Of a stretch of 64,000 nt of DNA, positions 29,400 through 42,535 are shown piece by piece. Position 1 is the first letter of the stretch, and every line of letters starts with the position of its first letter. Both the position numbers and the translations under genes were made by a program. Below the pieces are notes generated by a model, which worked only from the letters and a program-made list of their open reading frames with translations, was not told the DNA's origin and did no database searches. The DNA is from Paralichthys olivaceus (Eukaryota > Chordata > Actinopteri > Pleuronectiformes > Paralichthyidae), in contig NC_091094.1 of the NCBI RefSeq assembly GCF_024713975.1, positions 17,827,001-17,891,000 of the forward strand, given 5' to 3'.

Positions 29400-31858
29400 T
29401 ATTAGGCAGATGGTGAATAGATTGACTTATCATTCTTAACTGAGACGGGACCTTTTTTATTTGAATTATTTTAGGGTAAAATAATAAAATCGTAGACTTT
29501 ATAATGCATATTATTTAAAAGCTGTAAATAATGTTTTATAGTTAATAGTTAATTCTCTGAACACCATTTATAAACTCTTAATAAGAACAACGTCTGGCTT
29601 GCCAGGTTGAGATTTGTAAAAGTAAAGCATTTATTTACCTTTTAATAAAGCACTTGTTTAAATCTTGGACCTTATAAAGAGTGCCCTAAGAGTACCACTT
29701 AGAAAGTGGTGCTGAAATGATAGTTTCAAAGCAATCCTGCTAATTAACAAGCAGATGAAAAGATAACCTCCTTGGAAGAGGTAAAAATCACCGATAATGG
29801 ATAAAATATGTTTAAAACATTACATGAATCTGCAGGACGTGATGTCATCAGTCCTTCAGACTTCGATGAAATCCTCAAATCAATACTTTGTGCTTTACAT
29901 TGCACTGATTAGAGAAACCTTGTCAGTGAATATGGGAATAAGACGCAAGTTCAGTGCAGAGAAGAGAAATAATCCTCAGATGATTGACATCTAATACCAG
30001 CAGCTTCTTTGTCTGGACTAGATTACATTCATTCAAGGTTTTCAAATCTTTAAGAAAGCATTACAGAAGCAGTTAAGAGGAGACCTCAGATCAGATGTGG
30101 ATCCGTCTACTAATCCTGTGGATTATTTCAGATGTACTTAACTGTATTTGTCTCTGTTATAGTGCTAACTATGTGAATAGATGACAAATTGTTCCTGACT
30201 GCACAGACATGGATCATGAATGTAACTTTATAGTGCAGACACTTTGATGATTGAATGAGGCTACATACAAAACTCTTTAATGTTTTAGAGAAACCTTTAC
30301 TCTGAAATGAACACATGACTAAAAGATTCAAATTTGTTTTGTCTTTTTTAATAATTACTGTCAGGCAAAACCCATATGACCATTACATTTATGACAGGTA
30401 TTCTTACAGTACAAGACAGAACTCAAGGGGATCAGAGCCAGTGGCATGGCCACACCTGACCGCTAAAAAGTAAGACATTCATCGTCATTAGATTGTTCCA
30501 ACTTTTACATCGAGTTCACAAACGTCATTTGCATTTGACTCGTATCAAACACAACAGTTTTTCTTGATTACCTAGCAAATTCTAAAGACCTTGATAGAAA
30601 CAGCAGAGTAGAAAAAAACATTGTATAACAAGCAGAATTCCTGATTTGATCTTAATTTCCTATCAAGATGCAAGATGTACAATATATTGCTTTCAGGTGC
30701 TCAACTCAAAAGGGTACCCCCCCAAATCTCCCAGAAACACATTCTTCAGTATCAGTCCGCCCACTCCATTCCAGGTCCTGCAGTTAACACACAGGCGCAG
30801 TGTCTCCGACCTGGGCTCAGACTCGTCTAACTGTTGAACCACAGGGGGGAGCTGCCATTTGTAAAGAAGTTACAGGAGCTAAAAGATGAACAATCACAGA
30901 TAGGACCAACAGTGATAGCCCCTCCTCAAAAGTGCAGCTTTCCATTGCTCATCTTCAATCAAGTGTCTGAAGCTCATACATTTTATTTTCCGTGGAAGTG
31001 AGACATAGAATGACTACAAAACAAACTGAAAACAAAAAAAAACAATTCCTGTTTCACTGAGAGCGCCTACGAGGCCTCGGGCCTCAGACACAGTATCCAA
31101 TCACAGCAGTACGATTGAGGAGAGGACATGGTGAAATAACCAACATGATGAGTATTAAAACATTTTCCTAACTGACATTTCACATTAATTAAAAAAGCTG
31201 AACGTGAGGCAGCACAGAGTCTGGACTTTAGTTTCCTCTATTCAAGTGGCACTATGCGATGATGTTGAAAGATGTATCCCATAATATTTAGTGCATCAAG
31301 ATCAAATGATCAGTTCTAATAAAATGCACGTTGTTGACATAGTGAGAAAATGCTCTAGACCCCAGAATGTGTGTTGCCTCTGGATGTAAAATGCTGTCTG
31401 AGTGTCTGGTTGTTTCCAGACTCAACAGACATGAGCCTGATTGTTTTTAAAAACACAGACACACAACTCAGTGTTCAGCAGGACAGAGTCGGAGCTGCTC
31501 CCACAGTCTTCAGGCCATAAACCAATATGTTGGTCCCACAGTTGGAGAAACCTGTCGCTGCATTTATGAAAAGGTTTTTGATTTATTTATTAGGAATAAA
31601 ACAGGATCCAAATCTTTCCAGGGAAATGTAATATTTTATCGTATGTACCATTATTCCTCACATGGATTATGCTGCTAACATTTTCACCTTGGCTCATGAT
31701 TGTGTTTGTCCTACTGCCCTCATTGCTATCTTTTTTTAGTAACTCGTTTTAAGGTGATTGTTAAATGACATCTGGGAAAGTAGGGATGAGTAAGAGGACA
31801 TTTTCATAAATGCAGCTCTAAGTTGCCACGTGCAGGTCGACATCACAGCGAGAGGTAC
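29400..31858. other. Convergent 3' region of tmcc2 (plus) and usp49 (minus)
   Basis: No coding exon was recognised. The right part, perhaps from about 30.3 or 31 kb to 31858, is probably usp49 3' UTR; candidate minus-strand AATAAA signals (TTTATT on plus) are near 30983 and 31579. AT-rich, no clear repeat ends. Confidence 0.5.
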
Positions 31859-34800
31859 CTAGGCAGACCTCTGGGTATAGAAGAGAATATAGGCCTGAGT
31901 GTTGCACACTTCCTCCACACTGCAAACCTTCATCTCAGAGTCATTACAGTGGACCCAAAAGCCTGAGGATAAAAACACAAAACAGGTTAAAACAGAACAC
32001 TGGGACATCGGACACTGGTGTGACAAACGTCTTCTCGTCATTCCTCACCTCCTTCTGTGTTGTAGCAGTATGCGGTGTAGTGCCCTGAGCCGAAGCCTTT
32101 ACCATGATGCATGACTACAGCAGACAGATCGTAGGTGTAACCTCCTCTGTGGACGGAGTGACCTGAGCCAGTGCAGCAGTATGGTTTGATGTTCAGAACC
32201 TGGTCGAAGGCCACATGGACGCCGATTTTCTCCCTATGGTTCCGCCCTGACCATCTGCCGTACAACAGGGACGAGTTATTGTCACAAGGATTCATTAAGA
32301 CTCATTTATGTTAGTTTATATAAAAACTCAAGTTCTATAGATTGGTGTTTTATTCATTTTATTTATAGAGTAGTTAAGTATAATATGGTTTATGGATAAA
32401 CTGTAGAATATCAAATCTCAACTACATTTCTCTGCTATGAGGGTTTGATACTGAAATCTTAAGAGTATCAGAAATTCTTTAACCCCTAATATCTGTGTCA
32501 GCATCTGCCTCAAAAAATCCTAATCAGTCTGGTTACAACAATAACCTACTCTGGAAGAGACCAAAATAATTAATAACACTTTCTCAAACTGGTTTAAATA
32601 ATGAAGCTATTTAATTATAGTTATAGAAAACCAGGGGTAGAAAAACTTGCCTGAAGCGTTTGAGGTGCAGCCGTAGAACCTGAGGTAAGCGGTAGATCAG
32701 AAGCTGCTTACGTGCCTCTGACAGAACTAAGGGTTTGTGGGATGATTTCCTTCTTCTTTCTGGCAAACCATGAAACAACAAGATGATAAATTAATCCAAA
32801 GAAGACTTCAAATGCACATCATTTATAAGAGGCGGGGCTTTCGTGTCGAGGTGGCACACTCTCACGATTTATCAGGCTTTGCAAACAAGTAAAGAGACAT
32901 GTTTATGTCTTTCACAAAGGCTCCCAGCTTTGTTTTTTTTTTCTTTCAACAAGTGGGATAACACTCATCACCAACAAGTGATTATCCTCAGCTGCTGCTG
33001 GATGAAGAAATGGACAGAAGAAGAAGAAGAAGAAGAAGAAGAAGAAGAAGAAGAATAGTGGCTGAGGCACTGAGTCAAAACTGAACAAATGTCAAAATGC
33101 AGAATCCTTACGAATCAAATGTTATTTGAATTCTTGAAAATAGGTTTTTGAATATCACTGGTGTTTTTTTGCAGTAAAAAGCCCATTTACTTAGAACAAC
33201 ATTTAGACACATCCCATTATCAAGAAACCTGTATTCAGACTAATTTAAAACCGTCAGTTTGAATAATCAAAATCGGTTTTTTGCCCTGTTCACTGGGTTG
33301 TTTGTTGTCAGCAGGATTTGGCAAAAACAATAAAAACAAGAGACAAAATTAAAATGTCAACAGAAGTAACATGTTTCCAGAACGTGCTGTCTTTTGTGTC
33401 GCAGTGTGAAACATTGTACTGACTGTTGCAGTGGTTGCAGGCGTAGATGCTGCCTTCAAGAGCCTCCATCTCTGTAAACTTGGACAGCATCTCGGTGAGG
33501 GTGCAGCTGCGCTGGTAAGCTGTCGAGCCTGAGCCTTTGTCTACGCTGTGATATCGCTCTGGAAATTCCAAAGACAGGTCCCAGAATGGCTCAACTGTGT
33601 TAGACTTGTGCTTACAGGACAGACACGTCACCTGAAACATAAAAAGACACAGGAAGAAGCAAAGAAAGTCAGATCAGAAAGTTTGTTAATGATTAGATTT
33701 GAGAGCATCACATAAACTCAAACAATAAGAAAAATATCCTGGTATTCGAATATTTTATAATGCTATATAGTAGCAATACATCATCCTAAAAAATATTGCT
33801 TAGAAATCAGAGTGAAGTTTATTATAGTTGTGATGGTGGATAAATAATCCATTTTAGTAGACATTTGGTATAAATTGTATGAATACATACACAATGACTG
33901 AGTTTATCCATGTTTTGTTAATATTTCCTTTTGGCTCAGTGTCTGGCGTGATGGCCGTCTCACCTGGCTGAGTAGCTGCCCATGAAAGATGGTGTTCAGG
34001 ACCTTTAGCACTTGCTTGGACAGCTTCCTCTTGGTGATGGGAATAACTATCCTACGTTTGGACCCCTCTGTGTCCAGCTCCTGCTGCACCTTGTCCAGCA
34101 GCTCACACAGGAACTCCTGGGCGTCCTGCTGGTCATACCCCCGGAAAGCAGGGATGAGGTTCCACACGGAGTGCAGCATGGCGAAGGGAGATACCAAAGA
34201 CCACCGGCCTGACCACATGACCCTGAAAAGTGTATGCAACTCATGGCACAGAGACATCTGCTGGCGGGTGGAGCACCGAGGCTCCTTGGGCTGGACCAAC
34301 TCTGCGGCCCGCTGGGAAGGTGGAGAGCTTTCTTTTTTGCCAATAGGCAAATTCCAGCTGCTTGCCTTCCCCATGCGTCCAAGGGGGGATCCTGACAGTT
34401 CTGAGTTCCCACTGCTGACTACACCTCCTCCTGTGACCCCCTTCATCCCCTGGGAGTGATTGGTCTTGGCCAGCAGCTCCTCAGTCTCACACAGGTCCAA
34501 AGTAAGAAAACACTCCCTGAATTTCTGCAGGTGGCTCAGCACTTGCAATATTGAGTTCATGTAGCATGTGTTCCCCAAGTTGCGCAGACCAGTGACACCT
34601 GGAGCAGGTCTCCGACGGGTAACCGCATGTGTGGAGTAGTATCTCCTCAGTTTGGCAGCTCTGCCATTCTGAGGAGCCTTGCGGGACAGGGTTAGAATAG
34701 AAGGCTTCTTGGGGGGAGGAGGTAGGCGTTCTGGAGGGTCGCGAAATTTGCGTGGAATGAGTGTGATCATTGAACGTGGCGCCTGAGTAAGAAGCCTAGC

Positions 34801-35373
34801 ACTCTTTCTGGGAGGTACATTGCCAAGCTCTTCCATGAGTCTCCTTTTGACCTCTTTCTTTTGTCTCCTAGCTTCTTCGAGTTTCTCCTGGCGATGATTT
34901 TGCAGCTCCTGATTTTTGCTGATCCACATCCGGAACATCTTTCCAAGCAGTGCTTTCCTCCTGTGACGCAGGGCCAGCTGCATTGCAGGTTGTGGCCCAC
35001 CTTCCCTAACCCAGGTGGTGCACTCTCCCCCGGTCGAGGAACGCAGCGAGCGTCTACCTGGGCTCCGGACAGTAGAGAGTGCCCCTCTGAGGAGCTTGAG
35101 GTCTCCCTCTGCGTTATCATTGAGTACATAGTCTCCACAGGCAAAGCAGAAGACATCCAGCTCACGTACCTCCATAGCCAGTGGGTGGTGTGACTCCTGA
35201 AAGTGTTTGAGCGAGTGCTCCTCCATGAAACGTCCACATGCCACGTGGGAGCACTTGAGGCAGGCCCACACTGAATCTGTGGTGCTGCAGTCCACACAGT
35301 GCCATTTCTGTGGATTAAGGATAGAGTGATCGTGGCCGAGACGAAGGCGTCCCACGTGCTTACAACGATCCAT
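31859..35373 (-). CDS. usp49: Ubiquitin carboxyl-terminal hydrolase 49
   Basis: Minus-strand coding exons 33964-35373, 33424-33631, 32651-32759, 32049-32254 and 31859-31962 give 678 residues and TAG (human about 688). The start is the ATG at 35373, giving [12 protein letters not shown] as in human. Residues 3-95 form a zf-UBP domain with Cys/His pairs ([21 protein letters not shown]). A basic coiled segment ([13 protein letters not shown]) follows. The USP domain has its Cys box at [13 protein letters not shown] (catalytic Cys270) and its His box at [15 protein letters not shown]. The family removes ubiquitin, notably from histone H2B, and influences co-transcriptional splicing in the nucleus. 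The intron between 32651 and 32254 has a GC donor (AG then GCAAGT), needed for the KRFR-WSGRNH junction. The protein stops six residues after ILFYTQ, earlier than human. 5' UTR exons must lie further right. Confidence 0.95.
33017..33055 (+). repeat. (GAA)n microsatellite
   Basis: About 13 AAG/GAA units inside a usp49 intron. Confidence 0.95.
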
Positions 35374-35412
35374 CTCTCCAGATACACATGTGGCCTCAGT
35401 GATAGGACACAC

Positions 35413-38300
35413 GTCCTGTAGCCAAGCAGCAACTCATTCTGTGATACAGTTACAGGGAAAGACAAGAAAGAAAGTTTAAGATCTACAGTTATTAAGGTGT
35501 TCTTGACATTTTTATCAGTCTGAACTGGTAAAATTAATAAACCTAAAAACACTGTTATGTATAAATATTTTGGGTTTCTGCTACGAACATTTTGCAGCAG
35601 TTCACCTGCCGCACAGCCAGGTCATTGGGCTTAAAGTGGACCGAAACGACCCGGATTCACAAAAAGAATCCATCAATCATTAACTCAAAATATGTGATTG
35701 TCAGTTTGTGTCTGAAGAGCCACAGAAATGAGCAGACACACTCACAAGCGTACGCACAGTCTGCAGGCAGGAGAGAGGCTCCTCCTGCTGATTCTCACAC
35801 AGCGTTGTGTTATTTTTAACTTTATTGTTGCCTAAGAAGCAACAGGGCATTTATCCAGGGACACAAATATTAATTCACAAGGTTAATAGAAAGATCAGCT
35901 CTAAAATTCTAAAGGGAACAATGACATTGAAAGAAAATTAAAAAGACAAACTTACTGTAAATGTAGCTTGCTTGATCAGGTTTCTGTAGAGAACTCAACA
36001 GCATTATTCTGCTTCATCACCCATGACCACGGTCACCACCAGCCACAACGGGAAAGTTCTGCAAGATTAGGACAACGTTGTATCAAAACCTTTTTCTATT
36101 TTACAAACTGTTTTTTGGGTAAATTGGGAGACAAGTGGTGATTTTCCATTTCTCCATTTGAAGGACATGAAAGGACACCCAACATTATGTTTAGGTTTTT
36201 GAAATCCAAAGGCTTATATTTTGTGAACTTCTCCTAATTTTCTATTTTTTATTTTCTAATATTCACAAACACAATAATAATGTAAACAGTTATTAAAAGA
36301 ATTCAAGACCCTGAAAACTGAGCATGGCTGCAAAACATCTACACAAGATTGAGTGTCACTGTTCACTGTGATTTTACTTTCGACTCTAGAGAAGCATAAA
36401 ACTAAAACACTTGATGAATGTGAACCATTATGTGTTTACATGTGGTAGTAGTTACTCCTTGCCAGCGATTTTGAGGTGGGTGGCACATATTGTATGCAAC
36501 ATTGAGCTCCACAATTAAACTCTACCTACTATTTGGCAGAAAATCATAAGCAGATGTTAAAGTACAAATTAAAAATAATATGGTTACTAAGAAACTGATT
36601 CATACATATGCTGGTGATAATTATAATGTTCATTGATAACATGATCCTCTCACAATATTCTGATACTAACCCGATTAAGAGTCTAAATAAGACACCGCCA
36701 TGTCAACACCTTTGCTGGAATAAGGTCGGACTCAGAATAAGCAACAATCAGATGAATATATGTGGAGTATTCTGATCTTAGTCACATTCTAGATATATAC
36801 TGGACTTTTTTTATATTGCTATTGATGAAAATTACACTGCGTTCATGATTGATTATGTTCTATCACACAGTCCAAAGCAGTGACCAAAATAATAGATGTG
36901 ATAATCAGACTACGCTCTGCAACATGCAAACAGGAATATGAATGAAATCTTTTAGCAAGTCATGAAAACATCACATCCAGGTCACGGTATCTACAGGAGT
37001 AGAACACGTGTACGTAGGTAACTGGATTTCCTTGTTGTGTCTGATCCAAGAGGCTTAATCAGCTTTAACTGACTGATGGAAGGTTTCCACTCTAAACACG
37101 TAAAAAAGAAAACCAGAGGTGAAATACCTGAAACCTCACACTGGTCCTCTTTTATATCTGAAGAAGCATCTTGACTGGGACACAAGCGAGTTCACATGTA
37201 TAACTCCTGCAGATCATGTAAACATCACAATCTAAATATGCAGAATATGATTATTGCTTTCCAAGTAAACACAACTGTAACTTCAGTAACTGAATCACAT
37301 GTTGGGTCTGATGCTGCTGGTTTGCACTTGGTTGGATGCTCATGTAGCTGCAGAGATATTGACATGAGGAGAGCTGCTGCCTGTCCATTTAACTGATGTG
37401 GTTAATTCATGTAATTGTCTCCCTCGCCAGAACCAGCGCTGTGCTGCACACTTCCTTCCTCCTGTTTATTGTTTTCTCCTTTGTGTGAATCATCCACTAC
37501 TTTGAAAACTAACCTCAAGACGAAAAAAACACACAAACAACTTGTAAGTCGACGCCACTGGTTTGTAGTTAGTCACGCATGTAAATCTCGCCACGCTATG
37601 CTGTGCTACTGCCGCTGCGTGTTAACGGTGTATTAACGCGTCTGGAAATGTTAATCACTGTTGTAACCTCCTCACTGACGGGTTAAAGCCTGTTGTGTGT
37701 CTCGGGCTGCCTGGCTCTTGTCGCCATGCTAAGCTACTCTCCCAGCACCATGTTAACACAGAACAAAGAGCAGTCACGGAGCCACTCTCCGCGAACACCC
37801 GACAACTTTGTTGCTCTGAGGCTGAGCAGCAGCCGATAAGTTAGCTACCGCTGCTAACTGCTAGCCCCAGCGGCTCGGGCACAGGGCACCGAGCCTTCTG
37901 CCGCTAGTCACAGAATACCGCACTTTGTTCAAACACACACGGTTCTCCCGGAACCGAGCAGCCAATATTTATGTTGTAAGCTAGTGGCTAACGTTAGCTG
38001 CGCGGCTAACGCGTTCGCTGGGGACAATCGAAGTTAACCTGTCGGTGGTTGTTGGTCGCTAACGTTGACTAACGATGCGCGGCTTAGCTCGCTAGCTCGC
38101 TGCGCCGTTAATCGTTCTCAAACTCCCCGGTGACATTCACCGCAGAAAGCCGGTTAAGGGAGTGGGACGTCACGTCGCCACCGGGCCTCCGTGTGCGGCG
38201 CTGGAACATTTCTAACATCTGATAATGTAATAAAAAAACAGCTGGATAACGTTACCATCGCTAACATCCATCCATCCGGTTCACTCAGGGCGAGCTGCTT
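35413..38300. promoter_or_regulatory. usp49: usp49 upstream region with CpG-rich probable promoter (about 37.5-38.3 kb)
   Basis: 35413-37400 is mostly AT-rich with no recognised coding exon. About 37550-38300 becomes CpG-rich, with many GCTAACG/GCTAGC words, which suits the usp49 transcription start (minus) and possibly a divergent plus transcript. The acceptor just before the usp49 coding exon could be at about 35421 or 35445. TOMM6, close to USP49 in human, was looked for here and not recognised. Confidence 0.4.
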
Positions 38301-38465
38301 GTTGTCCTCCGCTCAGATTGAACAACCCAACTCCCGATCTGGGTCCAGACCCGGCCGCTCTCATTGGACCGGGACTGAGAGGCAGTCGGCCTCTCATTGG
38401 CGGAGCGGCTGAACAACAGGCAGCAGGATGGACCGTCCGACCCACCGTCCACCCACCGCAGCCAC

Positions 38466-38729
38466 ATGGAGCAGTATCCGAGGCCGGACCCTGAAACTCC
38501 GGGCAGAGAGGACAGCTGCCCCCAAGCTTCCGACCCTGGTGTCCCCGAAAGCCCACGCGTTAGAGAGAGTCAGCTGCTTTGTGCTAATCTGGTTAATGCA
38601 TCTGAGGATGTGGAGCTTCTAAGCACAGCATTGATCGTCTGTGGGGTCCATGCTGTCTTATGTTCGAAGCCTCCATTACTGCAAATACTGAGATTCAATG
38701 AACACAGAGACACCAGTGCCAAGTATTAA
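38466..38729 (+). other. Unrecognised short open frame in a possible divergent transcript
   Basis: An ATG at 38466 opens 87 codons (MEQYPRPDPETPGRED...) to a stop at 38727-38729. An AATAAA follows at 38848-38853, and the upstream DNA is the CpG-rich usp49 promoter. A second ATG at 38428 opens 64 codons in another frame over the same bases. The two overlapping frames, biased composition and lack of any known domain favour a non-coding promoter-divergent RNA over a gene. I cannot assign a function. Confidence 0.25.
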
Positions 38730-38900
38730 TCCAACACGAGGCTGCTGAGAGGAGACATAGTCTCACACTTCCCTCAGTTTATTTTGTTATATCCTCTTAA
38801 ATTACAGACGATCCTGACAACATCTTTGTATATCTGTTCATGTAACAATAAAGCACTAAAGTGATCTATACATATGTAATTACTAAGTTGAAAAAAATTA

Positions 38901-39390
38901 GGGTAACACTTCAGTTTAGGATAAAATATAAGTCATTTACACATAACTAATAAGGATATCTATTAGTGCTTAGTAAGGTTTTTATTAAGCATCTGCATAC
39001 ATGTATTAATTAATGTCTTAATTGAACACATTCTTATTTTTGCTTAACAACTGGTTTATTCTTGGTAAATCCTTAGAAGGCCACTAGTTGGCCATGATCG
39101 TAAGTTATTAGTATTTAGTATGGGTCAAAATAAAGAGGCTATAGACTCCTTATACACTGTCTTAATATACTACCAATTGAGACAGAGTAGCAACATATTG
39201 CGACAATGTATTAGGAGTCTACTTTGATCCATACTATATATCAGCAACTTAACCTCAAGACTAACTAGCTGCTTATTAAGGGTTTGTCAAGAATAAATTA
39301 CCTATTCAGTAAGAATAAGAAATTGTTGAATAAATACCTAATACATATGTAGTGATGCTTAATGCAGATCTTATTAGAATTCTACACAAC
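38901..39390. repeat. Imperfect fold-back (palindromic) element, MITE-like
   Basis: The left half, read forward, resembles the reverse complement of the right half: ATTAAGCATC...ATGTATTA blocks outside, GGTTTATTCTTG-type blocks, TAGTATGGGTCAAA inside, and a centre at CAATTG near 39175. No coding sequence. Such AT-rich palindromes are usual for old fold-back MITEs. The left GGGTAACACTTCAG resembles ends of common fish elements; the right end is not sharp. Confidence 0.6.
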
Positions 39391-40548
39391 CTAATGCCAT
39401 CTCTCTCACACTCAAATCTAATGTATTGACTCTCCTTCTGTCTCATCTCCCATTGTTGTAACATCTGTCATGTTAAACCTGTTGTGTTGCATTTAACCAA
39501 ATAAAGAGAACAAACATTCAGAGTTTTTAATCAGCACTAATGGACATCAACTCTTGTGGGCCTATATGTTTGTGCCTGTCATTTTCTTCATGTATTTATA
39601 CATCTCAATTTTAAATAAAGCTTTTTTACAGTGCACATTTTGACCTGCCTAAGTATTCAGATTCTTTCCTGAAGAACACAGAATAATGGTCCCTTTCAAA
39701 TTTTACACGTTATATTTGTGAATGGTTTTCTTTATTTTGTGTCTTTTAGAGACCTCGTAAATCCCATGACCCTTTTGCACAAGTATTATTTTACCTGATT
39801 TTCTCTTCCTGACTGCATGGGTGTGTATACAAAGTTGATCATTTTCATTTAATATTTCAAAATTCACATTTGGATATGTCACTGTAGGAGAAGCAGAAAT
39901 GTAAATAACAAAATGAATGGTGGCTATATTCATTAATAAAATGAATTCAGTTATTCTTGTGTAATTCACAGTTGATAGCAGTTCTTATCTAAGTGGCTTA
40001 TTGAGTCATGTGAAGCGATCAGATCCATCATAACTGTGCCCAGTAACATTGCGTCATTCATTCTATGATTCTCAGACACTGACATAGGCTCCTTGTATAT
40101 ATTTCAATGTTTTTCCTGTTATTTGACAATAGTCGCTACCTGCTTCAGGAAATCAAATGAGATAAACCAAAACAAATAATTATTCGTCATTTCCCTTTAT
40201 GTTAAAAATGCTGCATATGTTACAGATATTGAAAAGCACATTAAAGCTTTTGAGAAATAAAGCCACTAAGACATTTGAAATATTCATATGTGCCTCATCA
40301 TTGTATGTTTATGGATTAGCACAGTGTTAACAGTCAGAAACACAAATTCTGGCTTCTTTTCTCTACTTGGTCTCTTTAATACAATATGTTTTCATCAAAT
40401 GGGGGTGTAACACAATTGAGGCTCCAGAAATAGAAATAAAAAATCCTGGGCTTTCAAAAATACCCAGATATCATTCATATCCATAGGACCAGAATCAAAG
40501 CAACATCAATACAAAGATAAAAAAATCTCTCCAAAAACACGTGACAGT
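39391..40548. other. AT-rich intergenic DNA and probable med20 3' UTR
   Basis: No gene recognised. ATTAAA on the minus strand at 40375-40380 could end med20 transcripts about 170 nt after its stop. Confidence 0.45.
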
Positions 40549-42177
40549 TCAACGCACATTACTTCCTGGCATTTGCATTTTACGAAGTTTGTTAAACAAC
40601 TCCAGGTATTGAGTCATGGTGTCGACGCAGTCAGCTGGTGCGAAGAGGCCTTCAGGCTTGGCAACAAACACAGACGGCAGCTCAGCGACGCTGGGACCAA
40701 GAAAGGACTGCATGAACTCCTTCATGAGATTCCAGCAGTCTCCTGGAACCACACAGGGACAGTACTCCACCTGTGAAGACACAGCAAGTCAATACAGTCA
40801 CAGTGGGAAGATGTAACGTCTCCACTCTCACTATTAGGATGAAACTATGAGAGAATATACCTCTACTGATATTCCTCTGGCACTGGAGCTCATTGTCACA
40901 GTACCAACTTTTATCAAAAAGTCACAGTAGCGGTATCTCGAACCACGACACTCCACCTTGTGCCCCTTGGCATTCTGGAAGTGGCTTTTTAGTTTCACCA
41001 TGAGGACATCAAAGTTTGCATCCGCTACAAGGCACGGTCCACCTTCAAACAGAGCCAAGCAGCTCAGGGGAGTTTCAGAGTTGTGCATCACGTATAAGAG
41101 CTTGGTGGGCTGACCTGACAGAACAGAAAGAGAACAAAAGGTTTATTTACTCATGTCACATTACTGAATTCTTCCACTTTGTAAGAAAATCTATTTCACA
41201 TCTGACAGATGTTTCGATCTTTTCTATTAAAAAATAACACTGACTTTAGTCAAATAAGAAGCACCGAAGCTGTGAAACTATGAGGTGAGATAAACGTTTA
41301 AACAGAGCCCGAACAATTTATTGATTTGCAAATTAAAAGCAGCTGATATGAGCCTGTCACATCTGTATCTGTGTTTATGTTTGCCGATATGAAAACTTTT
41401 ATTTTCCAGGATAAACAATGCAGAACAACACTTTGGCTGTCGAAAATTGTGTCATTATACAAATTGTCCATAAAAAAATTCCAATATTACTTGACTGTAA
41501 AATACCATAACTGGGAACATCCATGTTTAATGTATAATTTTACTGTGATTAGGGCTGCAGCTGCATGACAAACAGGAGTAACCAAAATTGATTGAAAAAA
41601 AAATGGGGACGGTGAAAATGCATAAGAAATTCAAAATCAAGCAACAAATTAATAGGTGACATGTTGATTTGAGGAAAACTGCCATGCATTCACCATACAA
41701 CACGCACATTTTTATCCACTGGTCTTTGCAGTGGTCCAGCACCGCTCATCAATACACATCAAAGCATTGAGTCAATAAATATTACCGCTGACATTTCCTG
41801 TGGCATGGTAGGTCTCACAGTCCACACAGAAGCTGCCCTGCTTCACTGCACCCAGCTGCTCCAGTTTCTTGTGCAGGATGTCCACTGTCTGCTGCACACT
41901 CTTCCCCTCCGCCACAGGCACCTGACACACACTGTGACACACACACACACGCACACACACACACTTGAACATCAGCATCATCATCGTCATGTAACGTTAT
42001 CAGTGCTGCACCAGAGCATCGAGTGAATACAAGTATAATGTACAGTGACTGAGGTGAGGGGCAGAAGATTATTGAGCCGTGTGTAAATTAGACTTAACAT
42101 GTTGAAAATATCATTTCTTCTTTTGATTTCAATATATCTAAAACCATAAAGTCATAATCTCACCAAGTGACTCCCAT
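40549..42177 (-). CDS. med20: Mediator complex subunit 20
   Basis: Minus-strand exons 42164-42177, 41786-41931, 40861-41114 and 40549-40770 give 211 residues and TGA (human 212). The first coding exon holds only 14 nt (ATG GGA GTC ACT TG). The protein starts [20 protein letters not shown] and matches human MED20 along its length: [60 protein letters not shown]20 belongs to the Mediator head module and pairs with MED18 in a TBP-like fold that contacts RNA polymerase II. It shares a promoter with bysl, as the human genes do. Confidence 0.96.
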
Positions 42178-42535
42178 TGATGTTTTGCCTCCCTAGTCGA
42201 GTCTTTTTACTACTTCCGGGTTATACGTTGAGCTTCCGGCAAATTAAAATAAGCGTATTTTATTTATTTGAAATACCCATTATATACTAAACAAACTCTA
42301 CTGACTAAATCCATGTAGTTCCAAAAATAAAGTCATTTAATACTAACAAAAATGCAAACTTGTTATTTTTGCTAGGTGACGGACGTTTTACTTGACGCGA
42401 CTCAGCTTACGTCACTTCCTGATATGGCCACTTGCACGTGTTGAGCTGTGACTGTTTACAGTGCTTGTTCCTTTTAGACCTTAGCAAGCACATGCTAACA
42501 CATCACAACAAGATTGTAACTGTCAACGTGCAGAG
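42178..42535. promoter_or_regulatory. Bidirectional med20 / bysl promoter
   Basis: Only 358 bp separate the two start codons. Seen here: two ETS-type CTTCCGG sites (about 42213 and 42233), a CRE-like TACGTCA (42408-42414) overlapping CACTTCCT, and an E-box CACGTG (42435-42440). No TATA box is near the bysl start. ETS, CRE and E-box clusters are common in promoters of ribosome-biogenesis and housekeeping genes. Confidence 0.7.

Noticed and set aside
34767-35552. 261-codon minus-strand open frame overlapping usp49
   Set aside because: It is another frame of the usp49 first coding exon; no conserved sequence, and it lies on the same strand over the real coding frame.
35600-38300. Possible tomm6 gene between usp49 and med20
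   Set aside because: Expected from human gene order, but no TOMM6-like membrane segment was recognised on either strand.
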